A stretch of DNA of 64,000 nucleotides from Agrypnia vestita (Eukaryota > Arthropoda > Insecta > Trichoptera > Phryganeidae): contig JADDOH010008010.1 of assembly GCA_016648135.1 (NCBI GenBank), forward strand, positions 1 to 64,000. The letters are read 5' to 3'. A program made the position numbers and the translations under genes. How positions within the stretch are numbered: position 1 is the stretch's first letter; every line of letters starts with the position of its first letter. Under the pieces are notes generated by a model, which ran no database searches, was not told the DNA's origin, and worked only from the letters and a program-made list of their open reading frames with translations. Below, in pieces: positions 1-9,884 of this stretch.

Positions 1-136
1 AATGTTTCTCCGTCTAGTTGTATTACGGGAGCCGCAGCATTAGTATTATATTTTTTATATTGAAATTTCTTTATTGAAGATAAATATTAAAATAAAACAC
101 AAATTACTTTGTTTTCACCACTATATTAGATTAAAA

Positions 137-177
137 AATCTACATGTTTCGAGAACAATGTTCTCTTCGTCAGGATT
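137..177 (-). ncRNA. Hammerhead ribozyme motif (type I, minimal stem III)
   Basis: On the minus strand the order is stem I strand AATC, core CTGACGA, stem II GAGAAC/GTTCTC with a 3-nt loop, GAA, palindromic ACATGT (stem III), A as cleavage-site nucleotide, then GATT closing stem I. Every catalytic core position (CUGANGA, GAA, A15.1-U16.1, H17) is intact. Hammerheads with very short stem III are known from Penelope-like elements, where they may act as dimers. This is the best-preserved of the motifs in the window. Activity is inferred, not shown. Confidence 0.72.
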
Positions 178-265
178 ATTGTGTACTAATCTTAAAAGTT
201 GAAACAAGCAAATATGTTACGGTGAAGGGTCGGTTGAGGGGGTAGGTGAGGGGAGGGGGGGGTTC
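178..265 (-). pseudogene. Possible PLE ORF end (proline/serine-rich tail)
   Basis: Minus-strand reading gives a short open stretch rich in Pro, Ser and Thr ending in a stop just upstream of the ribozyme at 137-177. The same order (Pro-rich tail, stop, hammerhead) is seen with recognisable PLE endonuclease ends at 16322-16591 and 51540-51745. On the plus strand this is a G-rich run. Too short to classify alone. Confidence 0.3.
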
Positions 266-566
266 GAGGTGTCAATTATTATGGGTCATTTGGAATGTTA
301 AGTGGAATATATTACATACCCCACATTACATACAATTTATATTGGATATAAATTGGATAAATAAATTGGATTCCACATTTGGAATGTCCCCAGTAAAGTA
401 ATACTTGTGTTTGGGAACAGGAGTATGATACATAAGAGCATGAATGAATAACTATGTATGAGTAATTCCCATTTTTGAAAAAAACCAGTGTGACTATCAT
501 TTTTCCAAGCTGAAGTACTTAAATACCGGGATCGTGATTTATGTTCACAAAATATTAGTAATATAT

Positions 567-871
567 TGTAACGAGCTGTTCGTTGACATTTGACAGTTCC
601 ATAGAAAAGTGTTACATGCGCAGAACGGCAGGCCGGTATGCCCAGTGGTTGAAATAAGAACTACCATGATTAATAAATAGCGAAGAAATGGAAGGGTTCT
701 TACCCGAGTAGAAAAACAAAAGAGAGCTGTTCTTTTGTTTGAATAAAAAATAGCAGGAGTATTGCATTGTGAGCGATTGTAAAATGTCAGAGATAATGTA
801 TAAGCGATAATAAAAGATTTATTTTACGAGTTGTGCCATTTCATTTTTCGGGCGAGCCACGCCACGTAACA
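567..871 (+). repeat. 5' LTR
   Basis: 305 bp, TG...CA ends. It matches 2431-2736 almost throughout; differences include a 2-bp indel in the TTTGTTTG stretch, a small cluster near 750-765, and scattered substitutions. An AATAAA-type signal lies at about 809-814, as expected for the R/U5 boundary. Confidence 0.9.
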
Positions 872-873
872 AC

Positions 874-893
874 TGGCGTCAGAAGCGGGATTC
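874..893 (+). promoter_or_regulatory. Primer-binding site, tRNA-Leu-like
   Basis: Two bases after the 5' LTR the sequence begins TGGCGTCAGAAGCGGGATTC. Starting with TGG it would pair with a tRNA 3' CCA end; the complement resembles the acceptor and T-arm of insect tRNA-Leu as I remember it. The tRNA identity is from memory. Confidence 0.6.
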
Positions 894-1005
894 AGGAGAT
901 TTTTAAGAAATCAACGTGAAAATCGTGGCACAGGAAGAAATGGCAACCATGGAGGAATTTTCGGATGCGGAATGCGATATGATAATGAACATGCTGGAAG
1001 AACTG

Positions 1006-1136
1006 GAGCGGAAACGCCAAGAAGACAAGGAAGAACAGGAGCGGAAACGCCAAGACGACAAGGAAGAACAGGAGCGGAAACGCCAAGAAGACAAGGAAGA
1101 ACAGGAGCGGAAACGCCAAGAAGACAAGAAGAACAG
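1006..1136 (+). repeat. Four 33-bp tandem repeats in the Gag-like coil
   Basis: Units start at 1006, 1039, 1072 and 1105 and encode ERKRQEDKEEQ (one unit D for E). The last unit is 32 bp because one G is missing from GACAAGGAAG; this is the frameshift separating the N-terminus from the rest of the ORF. Confidence 0.9.
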
Positions 1137-1532
1137 GAGCAAAAATTGGGAATGTTGTTGGACGTCAAATTAGGAAGCATCAAGGAGCTTAGGGAAAGTG
1201 TTGACAAGCAACAAAAAGAATTGCAGATCACTAAACTGGACGTCAATAATCTTCAAGAAGATATCAAGGATCTTCGACAAGACGTAAAACGTGACGCTGA
1301 AAAGACACAACATGAAATCGAGAAACTTCGGGATGAAGTAAGAAATTGCCAGAAGGTTCAAGTAGAGAATGCTACGGGGTCGACAGGGAAAAAGCCTTCT
1401 ACATTCGACGAACGATGTTTACAGGATAGCAACCACAGGCAGTACGAAACGGCGGCGCCCTCAAACATTAGGTATGACCAAGGAAATGGGACAACACCTG
1501 CAGAAATGATCTTCGTCGATAGTGAGAGGCTG

Positions 1533-1742
1533 ATGGAAAATGTGGCCGAGGACCAGGTGACGATGGAAAATGCGTCTGAGGACCAGGTGACGATGGAAAA
1601 TGTGGCCAAGGACCAGGTGGCGATAGAAAATGCAGCTGAGGACCAGGTGGCGGTGGAAAATGTGGCCGAGGACCAGCTGACGACGGAAAATGCGGCTGAG
1701 GACCAGGTGACGATGGAAAATGTGGCCGAGGACCAGTTTGCG
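1533..1742 (+). repeat. Seven 30-bp tandem repeats derived from Hsp70
   Basis: Units of exactly 30 bp start at 1533, 1563, 1593, 1623, 1653, 1683 and 1713, in frame. Each encodes a variant of MENVAEDQVT. The sequence before them matches the Hsp70 segment ending TERLIG and the sequence after them matches NTVFDA; the repeat corresponds to the Hsp70 segment DAAKNQVAMNP lying between. One 10-residue piece of the captured gene has therefore been amplified about sevenfold. Confidence 0.85.
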
Positions 1743-2224
1743 ATGGACCTCAGCAATACTGTGTACGACGTCGAGCAGCACGAGTTCACTGAACTCAAGA
1801 TACAGGAGGACATAGAGCCCTGGCCCTTGTGCGTAGTCACCGTGGAGAACAAGCCCATGGTGCAAGTAGGGTACAAAGGGGAGAACAAGAAACTCTCTCC
1901 CGATGAAATAAGTCCCATGGTGTTGGACGAGATGGAACAGACGACCGAAGCATACGTGGACCAGAATGTGAAGGAAGCAGTTCTGGCTATGATAGATTAC
2001 TTCAGTGACTCTCAGCGACAAGCTATCAGGAATGTGGTCAGGACAGTCAAGCTCAATGTGCTGCAGATCATCAATGAGCTCACTGTGGCGGCGCGGGCTT
2101 ACGAGTTCAACACAAATTCAAAGGGCAAGCGTAACGTGCTCGTCTTTGACCCAGGTGGATGGAACTTCCAAGTATCGATCTGGATTGCTAATCATTTTTG
2201 CTGAGGATTTAAAAAAAAAAAGAA

Positions 2225-2299
2225 ATGTTCGAGGAAGCAGAGAGGTTCCGTGCAACGAAGAAGCGAATTGAGGCACGCGATAAGCTGAAAAGAAAATGA
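2225..2299 (+). pseudogene. Hsp70 C-terminal lid-region fragment
   Basis: A 24-codon open stretch reads MFEEAERFRATKKRIEAR and onward, then stops at 2297-2299. It matches the Hsp70 region MV(N/Q)EAEKYR...IAAKN (about residues 518-545) with a 4-residue gap. It sits in another frame after an 11-A run and the stop at 2202-2204. Just before it, NHF and a lysine run resemble the Hsp70 stretch around NHFIAEFKRKHKK. The captured gene has thus lost most of its middle. Confidence 0.6.
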
Positions 2300-2415
2300 A
2301 TCAATGATGATTGAGATAGATGTGAGAACACGCGCTCGTGTATTGGAGTGTGGCAGCATGGGAATTTGGAGATCTCATGGGGACAACAATGATCCTGTTC
2401 GGGACGAACAGTCTT

Positions 2416-2427
2416 GAGAGAGGGAGG
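2416..2427 (+). other. Polypurine tract
   Basis: GAGAGAGGGAGG lies 3 bp before the 3' LTR, the usual place for the plus-strand primer of an LTR retroelement. Confidence 0.75.
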
Positions 2428-2430
2428 CTG

Positions 2431-2736
2431 TGTAACGAGCTGTTCGTTGACATTTGACAGTTCCATAGAAAAGTGTTACATGCGCAGAACGGCAGGCCGG
2501 TATGCCCAGTGGTTGAAATAAGAACTAACATGATTTATAAATAGCGAAGAAATGGAAGGGTTCTTACCCAAGTAGAAAAACAAAAGAGAGCTGTTCTTTT
2601 GTGTTTGAATAAAAAATAGCAGTAGATTGCGTTGCGAGCGATTGTAAAATGTGAGAGATAATGTACAAGCGATAATAAAAGATTTATTTTACGAGTTGTG
2701 CCATTTCATTTTTCGAGCGAGCCACGCCACGTAACA
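2431..2736 (+). repeat. 3' LTR
   Basis: 306 bp, starts TGTAACGAGC and ends GTAACA, followed by the ATAT target duplication at 2737-2740. See 567-871 for the comparison. Confidence 0.9.
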
Positions 2737-2740
2737 ATAT

Positions 2741-5070
2741 TGTAAATTTAGAATATATATATATGTAAATTAAGTGCATAGTTTTTTTTTTTATTAAGTG
2801 CCAAACCATCAAAAATGTCCCTTCCGTGGGTGTGATTACTCTAGCTTTGTGGGAAAAAAAATATCATGTCTTTCTCTCCTTATAATAAATACGTAAAAAA
2901 GATTGCCAATATGAACTTCAATAAATTTACTATTTATATATATAAACATAATGTCTATAGCTATACATATTCTTTTTTTTAATAGATAAAAGTTTGTGGT
3001 CAATTTATTTGTCCCTTCCATGGATGTGTCTCACACCAGTCATATTTTATAAAAATATTGTTTTTTTTTGACAAACGCTACTGTGAATAAACTAAGTAAT
3101 CTTCTGATATCTTGACTCAGTTGGCAGTTTCTACCGGCGTTGTAACCGCTACGAGAAAATCTTATTTAGTTTCCTAGTGTCAAAATCCGTAAAGCATAAG
3201 TGGTCACAACCGTGTTGATCGTCAAAAGTATGTACACTTCAATAATGAACTTTGCTTTTGTGGTTTAATTGCGTTTATGTATCAAAAACACTATACTAAA
3301 TTTGTATGTTCATGGTTGATTAAGTGGTTATGTTTCTACGATTTTAATGAAAAAAGTCACTTCCATGGACGTCACTTCCATGGATCCGTGGATAAAAATT
3401 GACCCATGGATGTGACTGTTGACCCATGGAACTGACAATTATATATGGGCGCGACTTACAGAATGCTTGCTTCATTTATTTATTTTGTTATTGTTTATTA
3501 TCCATTTATTGTTGATATTAGATGCCAAAACACAAAAAGCATTCAAAAACTGCCGAAGGGATACCTCAACGAAAACACAACTGTGAACGAAAATGAATCT
3601 GAAACAAATGCAAACGAATTAAAATAAATACAGTTTTGAAATGCAAAGGTTATTTCCAAAAAGTATCACCTCCTTGTAGTATGTCACTCCCATATATGTA
3701 TTACATTCATGTAGGAAATGTCACTACCATGGAGGACATTTTTTTTCAAACCCCTATAATTCACTACCTTAAGGGCTGCAAGCTCGGTGAATATTTTTCC
3801 CTTGAAGAGAAAGACCAAAACTAATAAGATCCATCATCACTTTTACTACAAGAACGTTTTCATTTTTTTACGTATTTTTTGATAAAAAATGGGAATTACC
3901 CGTATAAGTTAACAATGGAACAGTGTAGAGAATAAATATTAGTGACTCAAGTATACTAATTATTTCGGAGTATCGTTATTTTTTATAATTCTCACCATTT
4001 ATTGTTTCAATTATGTATATTTTTATGTGTTTTTTCAATTTTGTATAGTGTTCTTCAGTTCTAATATTCATTTGAACTGTTGAACAAATATTTGACACCT
4101 AGATGTGTGTAATGGTGTTGTGTGGCTGTTTTGTTATATTTAGGAATGTTTAAGCATCCTATTATTTGCGTTCTTTGGCTATGACTATGAGTATTATGAG
4201 TTTGTGGTGTATTTATATTTTGTTGAGTGAATGCTTCTTTATGTATTTGTATTTGTATTTGTAAAATTGAGGTGTTTTCCTATAATCTGTCTAATGTTGA
4301 TACATTAAGTTCATTAAAAAGTAAATCTGTAGGGAAGGTTCTATGCTTTTTTTAATATTACTTCTAACGGTAAGTACAGATACTCATTTTTCTTTCTGCT
4401 CAGTCTCAATCCTTTGTCCTCCAAGATCTTTCATCATTTGTGAAATATAAATGAAAACTCAAATTGTCAAAGTTAGACTGTTTTTACATATCTTGGTTCC
4501 TCAAAACTTTAATTTGCTGTCATTCATGTTGTCATGTTCAGCTCAAAACTTTCATTTTTGAGCTGAACGAATTCTTTATTGTATAAGGAATCTTTATCTA
4601 GCTTTTCTTCTATGATTCGTGGAGTAAAATGTTTATTATTAATTAATGTTTTTTAAATTAATTGCAATTAAAACAGCGTTACGTTGTTTATTACACATTT
4701 AATGTCGTTAATATGATATATGGAGTGTAATTATTTGATTGAAACATGTACATATACACTATACACAATATGCTCGCTGGGCATGTGGGTTACCACCAGC
4801 TGTGTTCTCTGGTGGAGTTAATATATTCGTTAATAAATTAATTTCATCATCCAGTTTGTAAATTTAAGAGACCACAAACGGAAAGTGCTAACTAAGCCAA
4901 GAATTGTTGTAAAACCTATTTGTCACAAACATAACTTTGACGCAAAAACTATCCTGGCGATAGATCCGCGATTTCGCCAAATAAAACGGTTTATATCTAG
5001 TTCATTGACCTGACAGGCTGAGGGGTGAAGATTCTTATCTTTGTCTTTATATTAAATACTTCAAACCTTG
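2741..5070. other. AT-rich, no gene seen
   Basis: Only short ORFs without recognisable motifs. Six CCATGG palindromes cluster between about 3018 and 3733, several in the context ACTTCCATGGA or GACCCATGG. The small ORF at 3445-3627 (hydrophobic start, then polar) matches nothing I know. Confidence 0.5.
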
Positions 5071-5073
5071 GGA

Positions 5074-5094
5074 TTAATAATAATAATAATAATA
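5074..5094 (+). repeat. (AAT)n microsatellite
   Basis: Six to seven consecutive AAT units beside a GCGCCGTTTTCGCGAG segment that recurs in altered form about 150 bp downstream. Confidence 0.8.
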
Positions 5095-5299
5095 GTTGGA
5101 TAATTTATATAGCGCCGTTTTCGCGAGTACTCATCTCTTATCTTACAAAACAACTTTCTGCTAAAAAAACTTATTTACTTTACTCATTCACTAGGTGGCA
5201 TGCAGGAAATGGAATTAACGTCTAATACTATAATAGTTGGGAGTGCCTGGAAGAATTAGGTGTTTTCGCGGAGTGCTCACTAGGAGTGGAAAACATTAG

Positions 5300-6145
5300 C
5301 TAGTGTTGTAGTGGTCTGATTCTATAGATTTTTATAGGAATGTCTAAATAAATGCGTCTTTAGCTGTTTTGTGAACTGTGGTAGCAATAGTATTGACCTG
5401 AATGGTTCTAAACGAAATGGGGATTTATATCGATTTAATTTAATTTGAAAGACTGAATATTAAAATGGTAGCGGAGCAAAATCACTTCGGTAGGAAACTA
5501 GCGTCAACTTTTTTTTGGCGAGCTCATTAACTAATTTCCTATATCAAACTTTGATTAATTAATTATTTTGTATTGATTAATATATTTTCATCGCGTATTA
5601 TTGTGTGCAAAAGTTTAGTTCGATTGGATATTGGGAAGTGGATGAAATATAGATTATAAGTTTCCATGTAGACAAACAGACAAACAGGTGAATCTAATAT
5701 AAACGTGGGAACAAAGCAGGGTTTTCCCAGCTGTGCGTCATACAATAATTGACTTGTTCCGGCCGAGATAAAGATACAGAATAGTTACTGAATCGAAGAC
5801 GAGATCGATAAATAGGGCCATTAGGCTGATTGATCCATCCGTCAATACGTCGAAGATTTCCGAATGTGCGCGAGAGATTCTCAATATTTTACTCTCTTTT
5901 ATTTATTTATACGCCCTTAATAATTTTACATGGAAGCATTTGTAATTTCCAAAAATAAAAGTGCATTGAAAATTGTTAATTAAATATGTTCAAATATTAT
6001 TAATGATAAAAAAAAAATTATAAGGTAATGTCTAATATATGAAGTGCAAAAAAAGAAAAATCATTAGTTTTATAATAAAACAAAAAAGAAATCATATTTA
6101 GAAATTAAACAGGCAAGCAAAAAAAAGATATTATGATATAAAAAC
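5300..6145. other. AT-rich, no gene seen
   Basis: 5605-5690 resembles a retroelement 3' tail (AGTTCGATTGGATATTGGG, then CAAACAGACAAACAG). The rest is A/T homopolymer-rich with no motif. Confidence 0.35.
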
Positions 6146-6147
6146 TA

Positions 6148-6466
6148 ACCGATAAAAATCAAGTTTTTATTATACTCCTTTCTCATTTACTAGTTGAAAC
6201 AGGTTTTGCGCTTACCCCACGCGTCGGGCTTGAGTCGGGCGACGCTACGAAAGGGAGTAATAAAAAATTTCGAAGAATTCAAAATTATACTATAATTATT
6301 AAAAAAAAATTAACGAAAATTTGTAAGATCATTTTAATCGTCGCCTCGAGTCTGCCTGCAAAGTTTCAGCTCGATTGGATCACGGGAAAATCGTTAAAAA
6401 TCGATCCAAGGTTTTTTCCAAGCAGACAAGCAGACGCTGCGAGTTAAAAGAAAGGGAGTAAAAAAG
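6148..6466 (+). repeat. Family R interspersed repeat, copy 1
   Basis: Left end has the CCGATAAAAATCAAGTTTTT type sequence then TATACTCCTTTC; right end is AAAGAAAGGGAGTAAAAA. The interior shares CAGCTCGATTGGATCACGGG and AAAATCGATCCAA with the copies at 7173, 12406, 13205, 50262 and 62992. ACTCCCTTT at one end against AAAGGGAGT at the other makes short inverted termini. Class unknown. Confidence 0.65.
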
Positions 6467-6699
6467 GTCACCGACACCTAGCATGACATTTGCATGTACA
6501 TTTGTTTTTTTTAATCAAAATAAATCTCAACTAAACTTCTACTTCTTTGGTTTATCTTTCATATAATATCATTACTTTTTTAAAATTGTAATAATTTAAA
6601 ATTTTGTCACCATAAAGAAGATAGCGAACAGAATCTTCAAGAACTTTATAAAACAGTTTATGAATAATCTGAGAGAACTTAGAAATGACCCGTAATACC

Positions 6700-6850
6700 T
6701 CCAGGCTAGAGACGGGGTGCGTGGATGCGGACGAGTAGCGTAGCTATAAATATCACGCCACCGGACGGCGAGGTGACGCAGTATTCGAAGAGTCAGAGTG
6801 ATCAGTGTGCGAGTCAAGCGATATTTTCAAGTGATATTTTTTAGGCGCTA
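6700..6850 (+). promoter_or_regulatory. TATA-containing promoter-like repeat, copy 1
   Basis: GTAGCTATAAATATCACGCC followed by CACCGGACGG and, further on, TTTTCAAGTGAT. The same order recurs at 59640-59760 (GTAGCTATAAATAACACGCC). An AGT lies about 32 bp after the TATA box, suitable for an arthropod initiator. Shared promoter layout suggests two copies of a retroelement 5' region. No linked ORF is recognised. Confidence 0.4.
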
Positions 6851-7172
6851 ACATTCTAAAAAGTTATTACATATTAAACTGGAAGTAATATTTATCAAGG
6901 TTTTTTTTGCTTGAATTTCATGGCGACCAATACGGGACAGTATATATTACTCAACAATCAAGCAGTATATGAAAAGGGTCGGTCATGTATCCACATTTCT
7001 GGGAGACATAATTCGGAATTGCGTCGTGCTACTTGTCATACGATACACGAAATTGACCTTGGAGCCCGCGCACACTTGCGAAATAATATTGTGTTTCCTA
7101 TACTTCTTGATTTAAAACAATTTTTTTAATTGTAGATATTTTGTTTTCCTCTTCACTTTTGTTTGTACCTAC

Positions 7173-7515
7173 TTATGTTTTTACTCCCTTTCTTTTAACT
7201 CGTAGCGTCTGCTTGCATACTTGCTTGTCTGACGAAAAAACTTTGGTTCGATTTTTAATCCTTTTTCCGTGATCAAATCGAGATGAAATTGCACAGACTC
7301 GTGGCGACGATAAAAATGATCTAACAAATTTTCGTTTTAAAAAAATTAATAATTATACTATAATTTTGGATTTTTCGAAATTTCAATGTTTTTTTTCAAA
7401 TTAATTAATTTCAGAGTAATTAGCCCGCCCGCAATTAGAGTAATTGTCGACGCTGACGTGACGAAACCTGATTCAAAGCGAAAGGGAGTATTGTAAAAAC
7501 TTGGTTTTTATGGGT
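7173..7515 (-). repeat. Family R interspersed repeat, copy 2
   Basis: Reverse-oriented: begins TTTTTACTCCCTTTCTTTTA and ends GAAAGGGAGTATTG then AAACTTGGTTTTTATGGGTT, the complement of the family's left end. About 340 bp. It carries an internal variant (TAATTAGCCCGCCCGC) not seen in the others. Confidence 0.65.
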
Positions 7516-7627
7516 TATTTTTTTTATTACTTTATTCTAACTGTTATTTGATTTTATATAATTTATATTTTTATATGTATGTATCGATACTATGTATGCT
7601 ATGTATAAATTTCTATGTATGTATATA

Positions 7628-8911
7628 TTAGGTCCTTACATATGAAATTGGCGTTTTGCCGTACTGGCAAATTTGATCTCAAATATCTTCTCTTTGGTTA
7701 GGAATTCCAAATCCAAATTTATACAGCTATTTACTCATGTATTTGTGTTTTGAAAATTATAATTCATTTGTTTTTTCCTCAATTGTTTTTTTCTTTGCGT
7801 CACTCAGTTTACAAAATGAAAAACTTGAAATATCGCGTTATTTACGAGTACGAGTTCCACCGTGGCACCAGTGCTGCAGAAACGGCTCGAAGGATTAATG
7901 GTGTGTATGGCGACGGTGCCGCAAAAGAAAACACAGTGCGTTTTTGGTTCCAACGTTTTCGTTCTGGAAATTTCGACCTGCAGAACAAGCCCCGTGGACG
8001 GCCGGAGACCAAAGTTGATAATGAAGAATAGAAGGCTATTGTGGAAGCGGATCCATCGCAAACCACATCCGAGTTAGCTGCAGGCTGCGGTGTTAGTGAT
8101 AAAACTGTTTTAATCCACTTGAAGCAAATTGGTAAGGTGAAAAAGCTTGAAAGGTGGGTACCTCACGAATTGAGTGAAGCAAATCAACAAACGCGCGTTG
8201 ACTGCTGCGTTGCATTACTCAACCGGCACAATAATGAAGGGATTTTAAATCGAATCATTACCTGTGATGAAAAGTGGATCCTGTACGATAATCGGAAGCG
8301 CTCATCGCAATGGCTGAACCCTGCCGAACCAGCCAAACCATGCCCCAAGCGAAAATTGACTCCAAAAAAGTTACTTGTGAGCGTTTGGTGGACTAGTGCT
8401 GGTGTCGTTCACTACAGCTTTCTTAAATCTGGCCAGACGATTACGGCAGATGTCTTTGTCAGCAACTGCAAACCATGATGGAAAAGCTAGCTGCTAAACA
8501 CCGAGGCTGGTTAATCGCTCTAGGCCACTGCTGCTTCATGATAACGCTAGACCACACACTGCACAACAGACGGCTACCAAATTAGAGGAGCTTCAATTGG
8601 AATGTCTAAGACATCCACCGTACTCTCCGGACCTTGCTCCAACAGATTACCATTTTTTTCGAAATTTGGATAACTTCTTGCAAAGGAAAAAATTCAACTC
8701 CGATGGGGCAGTCCAAACCGCCTTCAAAGATTTTATTGATTCCCGTCCGAATGGTTTTTTTAGTAAAGGGATCGATGAACTACCTATGAGATGGCAAAAG
8801 TGCATAGATAGCAATGGTACATACTTTGATTAAATAAATATATTATAATAAAAAAAAATCGGCTTTATGTTCCTCCCATACTAAACATCAATTTCATATG
8901 TAAGGACCTAA
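7628..8911 (+). mobile_element. mariner transposon, copy 1 (inactive)
   Basis: 1284 bp with terminal inverted repeats TTAGGTCCTTACATATGAAA and the matching complement at 8890-8911, flanked by TA on both sides (7626-7627, 8912-8913) as expected for mariner. About 99% identical to the copy at 46679-47962 by eye. The transposase is broken (next entry). Confidence 0.93.
7816..8833 (+). pseudogene. mariner transposase, disrupted
   Basis: Starts MKNLKYRVIYEYEF. Compared with the intact copy, it has a TAG at 8029-8031 (TTG in the intact copy), a 1-nt deletion near 8452 in the segment encoding ADVYCQ, and a second 1-nt deletion near 8498 in AAKQPRL. The N-terminal helix-turn-helix region and the catalytic blocks TCDEKWILYDN, LHDNARPHTA and SPDLAPTDYH are still readable in pieces. 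It resembles Hsmar1/cecropia-type mariner proteins. Confidence 0.92.
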
Positions 8912-8914
8912 TAT

Positions 8915-9715
8915 ATTATTTTATATTAAATATATTTAATTTTAATTTTTGCACCCTAGAGACAATGACGTAGTTTTGTGTGGACTCTTCGCCACGAAGC
9001 ACAAACGCTGAGAACATTTTGCCAATATTTAAATGCAACAAAACATTGCCAAAGGCGAATGTGTAGGCCGCAGTATTTATTAATTTGCGATACTTTAATT
9101 TTATTTCAGAACTTTATTTATTATTATCTGTCCATCATATTTTCTTTATCGTCATGACGTTCATAAAATTCTGCTTCAATAGCTCGAACGTCTTGCATCT
9201 ACTTTTCGATTATATTCGACACCTCGACCCTTGTTTTTTTGAACAACTTATTAATCAATAATTACTTAAGGTTACCTACTACACTTATATTTGTGGTCTC
9301 CGAAGTTCAGCAACACACGACATGGTCGGTAAAGATCATTACTGTAATTTAATTGTACGGCATTGAATGCGGCTACCGGCTGAGAGAAATCTTTAATTAC
9401 CACTTTAGAGATGGCGGTAATGATAGATCTGATAAAACTCGGATCGAATTATTGTCAATACGTGAAAAAATGTGTACTTTATTTCCGTTCCACGCATTAC
9501 ATCGCGGGTATATAAAAAACATTAACAACTTACTGATGTAAATTATAATCTATTAAAGTATTGGGTGACCAAAAAAATTTTTAAGTTTTATAATTTATTT
9601 AGTTGTATTATAATAAAATGACATTTTTAGTAATTTTCAAACTAACTACATAGCGATGAAAACGAAAAATCGATGCTCTCTGCCCATAAAAAGTAAAGAA
9701 AACATAATTTTAATA
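8915..9715. other. No gene seen
   Basis: AT-rich single-copy-looking DNA. Short ORF 9353-9541 has no recognisable motif. Confidence 0.4.
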
Positions 9716-9786
9716 AAATAATATTTAAAAAAAAAGAAAAATATTGATTTTATTGTTTGTATATATCTCTTCCTTTTATTTTTAAA

Positions 9787-9807
9787 ACCTTTCCATCGTC
9801 AGGGTGT
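9787..9807 (-). ncRNA. Half hammerhead ribozyme (truncated)
   Basis: Minus strand has ACACC, CTGACGA and GGAAAGG, i.e. stem I and the 5' core and the start of stem II, but then runs into AT-rich DNA without the returning TTTCC-GAAA-ACATGT half. It cannot fold as a ribozyme. Confidence 0.5.
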
Positions 9808-9884
9808 TGTAAAAATGTCAAAATATCAGAATGAAATGTCTATTGTTTCTTGTTTTTCTAAATTATTTGAAAAATTATTTTTAA

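Larger units (their letters stand above)
940..2204 (+). pseudogene. Gag-like coiled coil fused to degenerate Hsp70 ATPase domain
   Basis: The likely start is ATG at 940 (MATMEEFSD). A 1-nt loss at about 1127 in the fourth 33-bp repeat breaks the frame; the downstream frame is open from 972 to the stop at 2204. Residues up to about 150 are charged heptad-like coiled coil, as in many insect retrotransposon Gag N-termini. From about 1471 the protein aligns with cytosolic Hsp70/Hsc70: YDQGNGTTPAEMIFVDSERL matches the Hsp70 DQGNRTTPSYVAFTDTERL region, then DSQRQA, LNVLQIINELT and NVLVFDPGGWNF match DSQRQA, LNVLRIINEPT and NVLIFDLGGGTF. That covers about Hsp70 residues 30-209. The catalytic-lysine segment (DAKRLIGR) is not preserved and the GGGT phosphate loop reads GGWN, so ATPase activity is unlikely. 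Confidence 0.85.
567..2736 (+). mobile_element. Non-autonomous LTR retrotransposon carrying an Hsp70 fragment
   Basis: A complete 2.17-kb element. Two ~305-bp direct repeats start TGTAACGAGC and end GTAACA (TG...CA), flanked by a 4-bp duplication ATAT (563-566 and 2737-2740). A primer-binding site follows the 5' LTR and a purine tract precedes the 3' LTR. The interior holds one long ORF and no protease, reverse transcriptase, RNase H or integrase, so it must rely on a relative's enzymes. The 4-bp duplication and layout suggest Ty3/gypsy affinity, which is inference. The LTRs differ at roughly 10-11 positions by eye (about 3-4%), so insertion is fairly recent. Confidence 0.9.

Noticed and set aside
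1533..1742. Regular 30-bp repeats as a CRISPR array
   Set aside because: No spacers, in-frame coding repeats, eukaryotic retroelement context.
1358..1918. 186-codon minus-strand ORFs (1358-1918 and 1461-2021)
   Set aside because: Antisense to the Gag-Hsp70 ORF; openness comes from its tandem repeats.
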